Below, in pieces: positions 62,655 through 64,000 of a stretch of DNA of 64,000 nucleotides (the stretch's first letter is position 1; every line of letters begins with the position of its first letter). The DNA lies in contig CADCDO010000009.1 of NCBI GenBank assembly GCA_902800345.1, forward strand, positions 20,081-84,080, written 5' to 3'. Both the position numbers and the translations under genes were made by a program. This DNA comes from Fibrobacter succinogenes. Its GTDB lineage: Bacteria > Fibrobacterota > Fibrobacteria > Fibrobacterales > Fibrobacteraceae. Below the pieces are notes generated by a model, which worked only from the letters and a program-made list of their open reading frames with translations, did no database searches and was not told the DNA's origin.

Positions 62655-63686
62655 ATGAACATTGACTTCAACCGACGACTTTCCATCGCGCCGATGCTCG
62701 ATTGCACGGACCGCCACGAGCGTTATTTTTTGCGTCTGCTTTCCAAGCACATTTTGCTGTACAGCGAGATGGTCGTCTCTACGGGACTATTGCATTGCGA
62801 GAACAAGGACCTGTTCCTCGGGCACGAACCGTTTGAACACCCTGCCGTGCTACAGCTCGGCGGAAGCAATCCGGCAGATTTAGCCGATGCATCGAAGCTT
62901 GTGGAAGCGGCAGGTTTTAGCGAAGTCAATTTGAATTGCGGCTGCCCTTCGGACCGCGTACAGAACGGGAACTTCGGCGCGTGCCTCATGAAAGAGAAGA
63001 ACGTCGTCGCCGATTGTTTCAAGGCGATGCAGGACGCCGTTTCGATTCCAGTTTCCATCAAGTGCCGCATTGGCGTCGATGACCTGGACAGTTGGGAATT
63101 TTTCACAGACTTTATACAAACCGTGCGCGATGCGGGCTGCCGCATCTTTATCGTGCATGCGCGCAAGGCGTGGCTCAAGGGTCTCTCGCCCAAGGAAAAC
63201 CGTGAAGTTCCGCCGCTCCATTACGAGTTTGTCCACCGTCTCAAGGCTGAGATGCCGGACTTGAACCTGAGCATCAACGGCGGCATCAAAACGCTCGACC
63301 AGATCGAAGAGCAGCTCCAGGATTTGGACGGCGTGATGGTCGGCCGCGAAGCCTACGAGAATCCGTGGTTCCTGCACGATGCCGACTCAAGAATTTTCGG
63401 AGACATCCGCCCCGAAAGCAACGACCCGGCAGAAATCATCGCCGGGAACGCCCGCCCCGCCACACGGAAAGCACTCCTCGAAGCGTACCTCCCTTACGTC
63501 GAGAAGCAGACTGCCGAAGGCTGCCCCGCCACCATTCTCGTGAAGCACCTCTACGGACTCTTCGCCGGACTCCCCGGAGCCCGTAAATTCCGCGCCATGC
63601 TCAGCAACGAAAGCCCCCGCGCTAAAGATTACGGAGGCGCCGCCGCATTGATCCGAAAAGCAATGGAAATGGTGAGTGAGGGGTGA
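62655..63686 (+). CDS. dusA: tRNA-dihydrouridine synthase, DusA type
   Basis: 343 residues, a TIM-barrel FMN enzyme reducing uridine in the D loop of tRNA. Motifs: SIAPMLDCTDRHERYFLRLL at the start, VNLNCGCPSDRVQNG, then GACLM with catalytic Cys110, and the DusA signature HARKAWLKGLSPKENREVPP. Later come SINGGIKTLDQI and GVMVGREAYENPW. The usual DusA sequence has Val where Cys95 stands in NLNCGCPS. Normal length. It may be leaderless. A GGGCC-TTAC-GGCCC hairpin (63706-63719) follows the stop and could end transcription. Confidence 0.9.
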   Translation: MNIDFNRRLSIAPMLDCTDRHERYFLRLLSKHILLYSEMVVSTGLLHCENKDLFLGHEPFEHPAVLQLGGSNPADLADASKLVEAAGFSEVNLNCGCPSDRVQNGNFGACLMKEKNVVADCFKAMQDAVSIPVSIKCRIGVDDLDSWEFFTDFIQTVRDAGCRIFIVHARKAWLKGLSPKENREVPPLHYEFVHRLKAEMPDLNLSINGGIKTLDQIEEQLQDLDGVMVGREAYENPWFLHDADSRIFGDIRPESNDPAEIIAGNARPATRKALLEAYLPYVEKQTAEGCPATILVKHLYGLFAGLPGARKFRAMLSNESPRAKDYGGAAALIRKAMEMVSEG

Positions 63687-63689
63687 GGT

Positions 63690-63860
63690 TTGAGGTATGG
63701 GCACGGGCCTTACGGCCCTTTGAGGTATGAGTAATTTGCCCAAAGCGAAGCATGCCCAAAGTGCGAAGCACGACCTCATAGCACAAAGCGTAGCGTGCTC
63801 AAAAGCGTGCAAAACGAGTTTACGAACGAGCCCATCCCTCATTCCCCATAGGCGTTCTTT
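63690..63860. repeat. Dispersed GCGTGCAAAACGAG repeat
   Basis: Non-coding stretch with TTGAGGTATG units, GCCCAAAGCGAAGCATGCCC, and GCGTGCAAAACGAGTTTACG then AACGAGCCC. It shares parts with 32060-32215. Confidence 0.75.
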
Positions 63861-63884
63861 CGTCTAAAAATCACCCCCCACCCC

Positions 63885-63913
63885 TTGACAAAGGAACATT
63901 TTTTTTCTCTATT
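63885..63913 (+). promoter_or_regulatory. Promoter of the basic peptide gene
   Basis: TTGACA at 63885-63890 and TCTATT at 63908-63913 are 17 bases apart. Confidence 0.6.
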
Positions 63914-63955
63914 TGGTGGCGTATTTTTAAGTTTAACCTTTAACGGAGATACAAC

Positions 63956-64000
63956 ATGCCTTGCGGAAAGAAAAGAAAGCGCAGGAAGATTGCGACTCAC
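63956..64000 (+). CDS. Very basic small ribosomal-type protein, cut by window end
   Basis: The first 15 codons read MPCGKKRKRRKIATH, preceded by GGAG at 6-7 bases. This opening matches the short AURKAIP1/COX24-type protein common in Bacteroidetes and relatives, linked to the small ribosomal subunit. The rest lies outside the window, so length cannot be checked. Confidence 0.75.
   Translation, partial: MPCGKKRKRRKIATH

Overview
The window looks like chromosomal DNA from a Fibrobacter-like bacterium (phylum Fibrobacterota). The main reasons are four lipoproteins with the Fibrobacter paralogous FISUMP-type domain behind Ser-rich linkers, a double-length UvrA, a secreted protein with a type IX-like C-terminal sorting tail, and promoters with TTGACA-like -35 and TATATT/TAAATT -10 boxes. 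No phage, plasmid, insertion sequence or CRISPR array was seen. Assignment is from sequence alone.

Layout. 0-10.4 kb: a cut-off diguanylate cyclase behind lptG and lptF; a BamD-like gene whose 5' end is damaged; an outer-membrane barrel with an Asp tract and 25-residue repeats; a PHP hydrolase carrying an in-frame dispersed repeat; a rhomboid protease; a small lipoprotein; a YfgM-like TPR protein. 10.4-12.6 kb: tRNA-Thr(CGT) and an XPB-type helicase. 12.6-22.7 kb: an AT-rich minus-strand island of Rhs C-terminal cassettes. One is 881 codons long, one has a large internal deletion, and the rest are remnants. Each is followed by a secreted protein or lipoprotein that may be its immunity partner. 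22.8-24.8 kb: a FISUMP lipoprotein, a peptide-type ABC ATPase and xseB. 24.8-30.9 kb: five tightly packed genes for three lipoproteins and two PEGA-like membrane proteins of unknown function. 31-35.7 kb: a 111-bp duplication, DedA, a MORN-like lipoprotein, a B12-binding radical SAM enzyme, three GGCGGTGA hairpins and a PD-(D/E)XK-like protein with an insertion. 35.8-39.1 kb: a tandem membrane-protein family, some with zinc ribbons, ending in decayed copies. 39.1-48.7 kb: a 49-residue peptide behind a secreted protein, a four-helix membrane protein, an FGE-fold protein without its cysteine, and the double UvrA.

48.8-64 kb: two FISUMP lipoproteins, tRNA-Ala(CGC), and a minus-strand operon of TPR lipoprotein, Ser/Thr kinase, sigma-54 activator, secreted protein and outer-membrane protein. 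Then come a DUF3332 lipoprotein, a degenerate Nudix protein, a membrane-tethered solute-binding protein next to a GGDEF receptor, dusA, and the start of a very basic ribosomal-type peptide.

Main themes. (1) The Rhs island fits a polymorphic-toxin locus: two homologous tail ends are each followed at once by the same secreted-protein family, which points to cognate pairs. (2) Several housekeeping genes (xpb, uvrA, dedA, dusA, the radical SAM gene) have the -10 box 7-9 bases before the ATG and no Shine-Dalgarno, suggesting leaderless mRNAs. (3) Dispersed repeats fill many gaps, and one has entered a coding sequence in frame.
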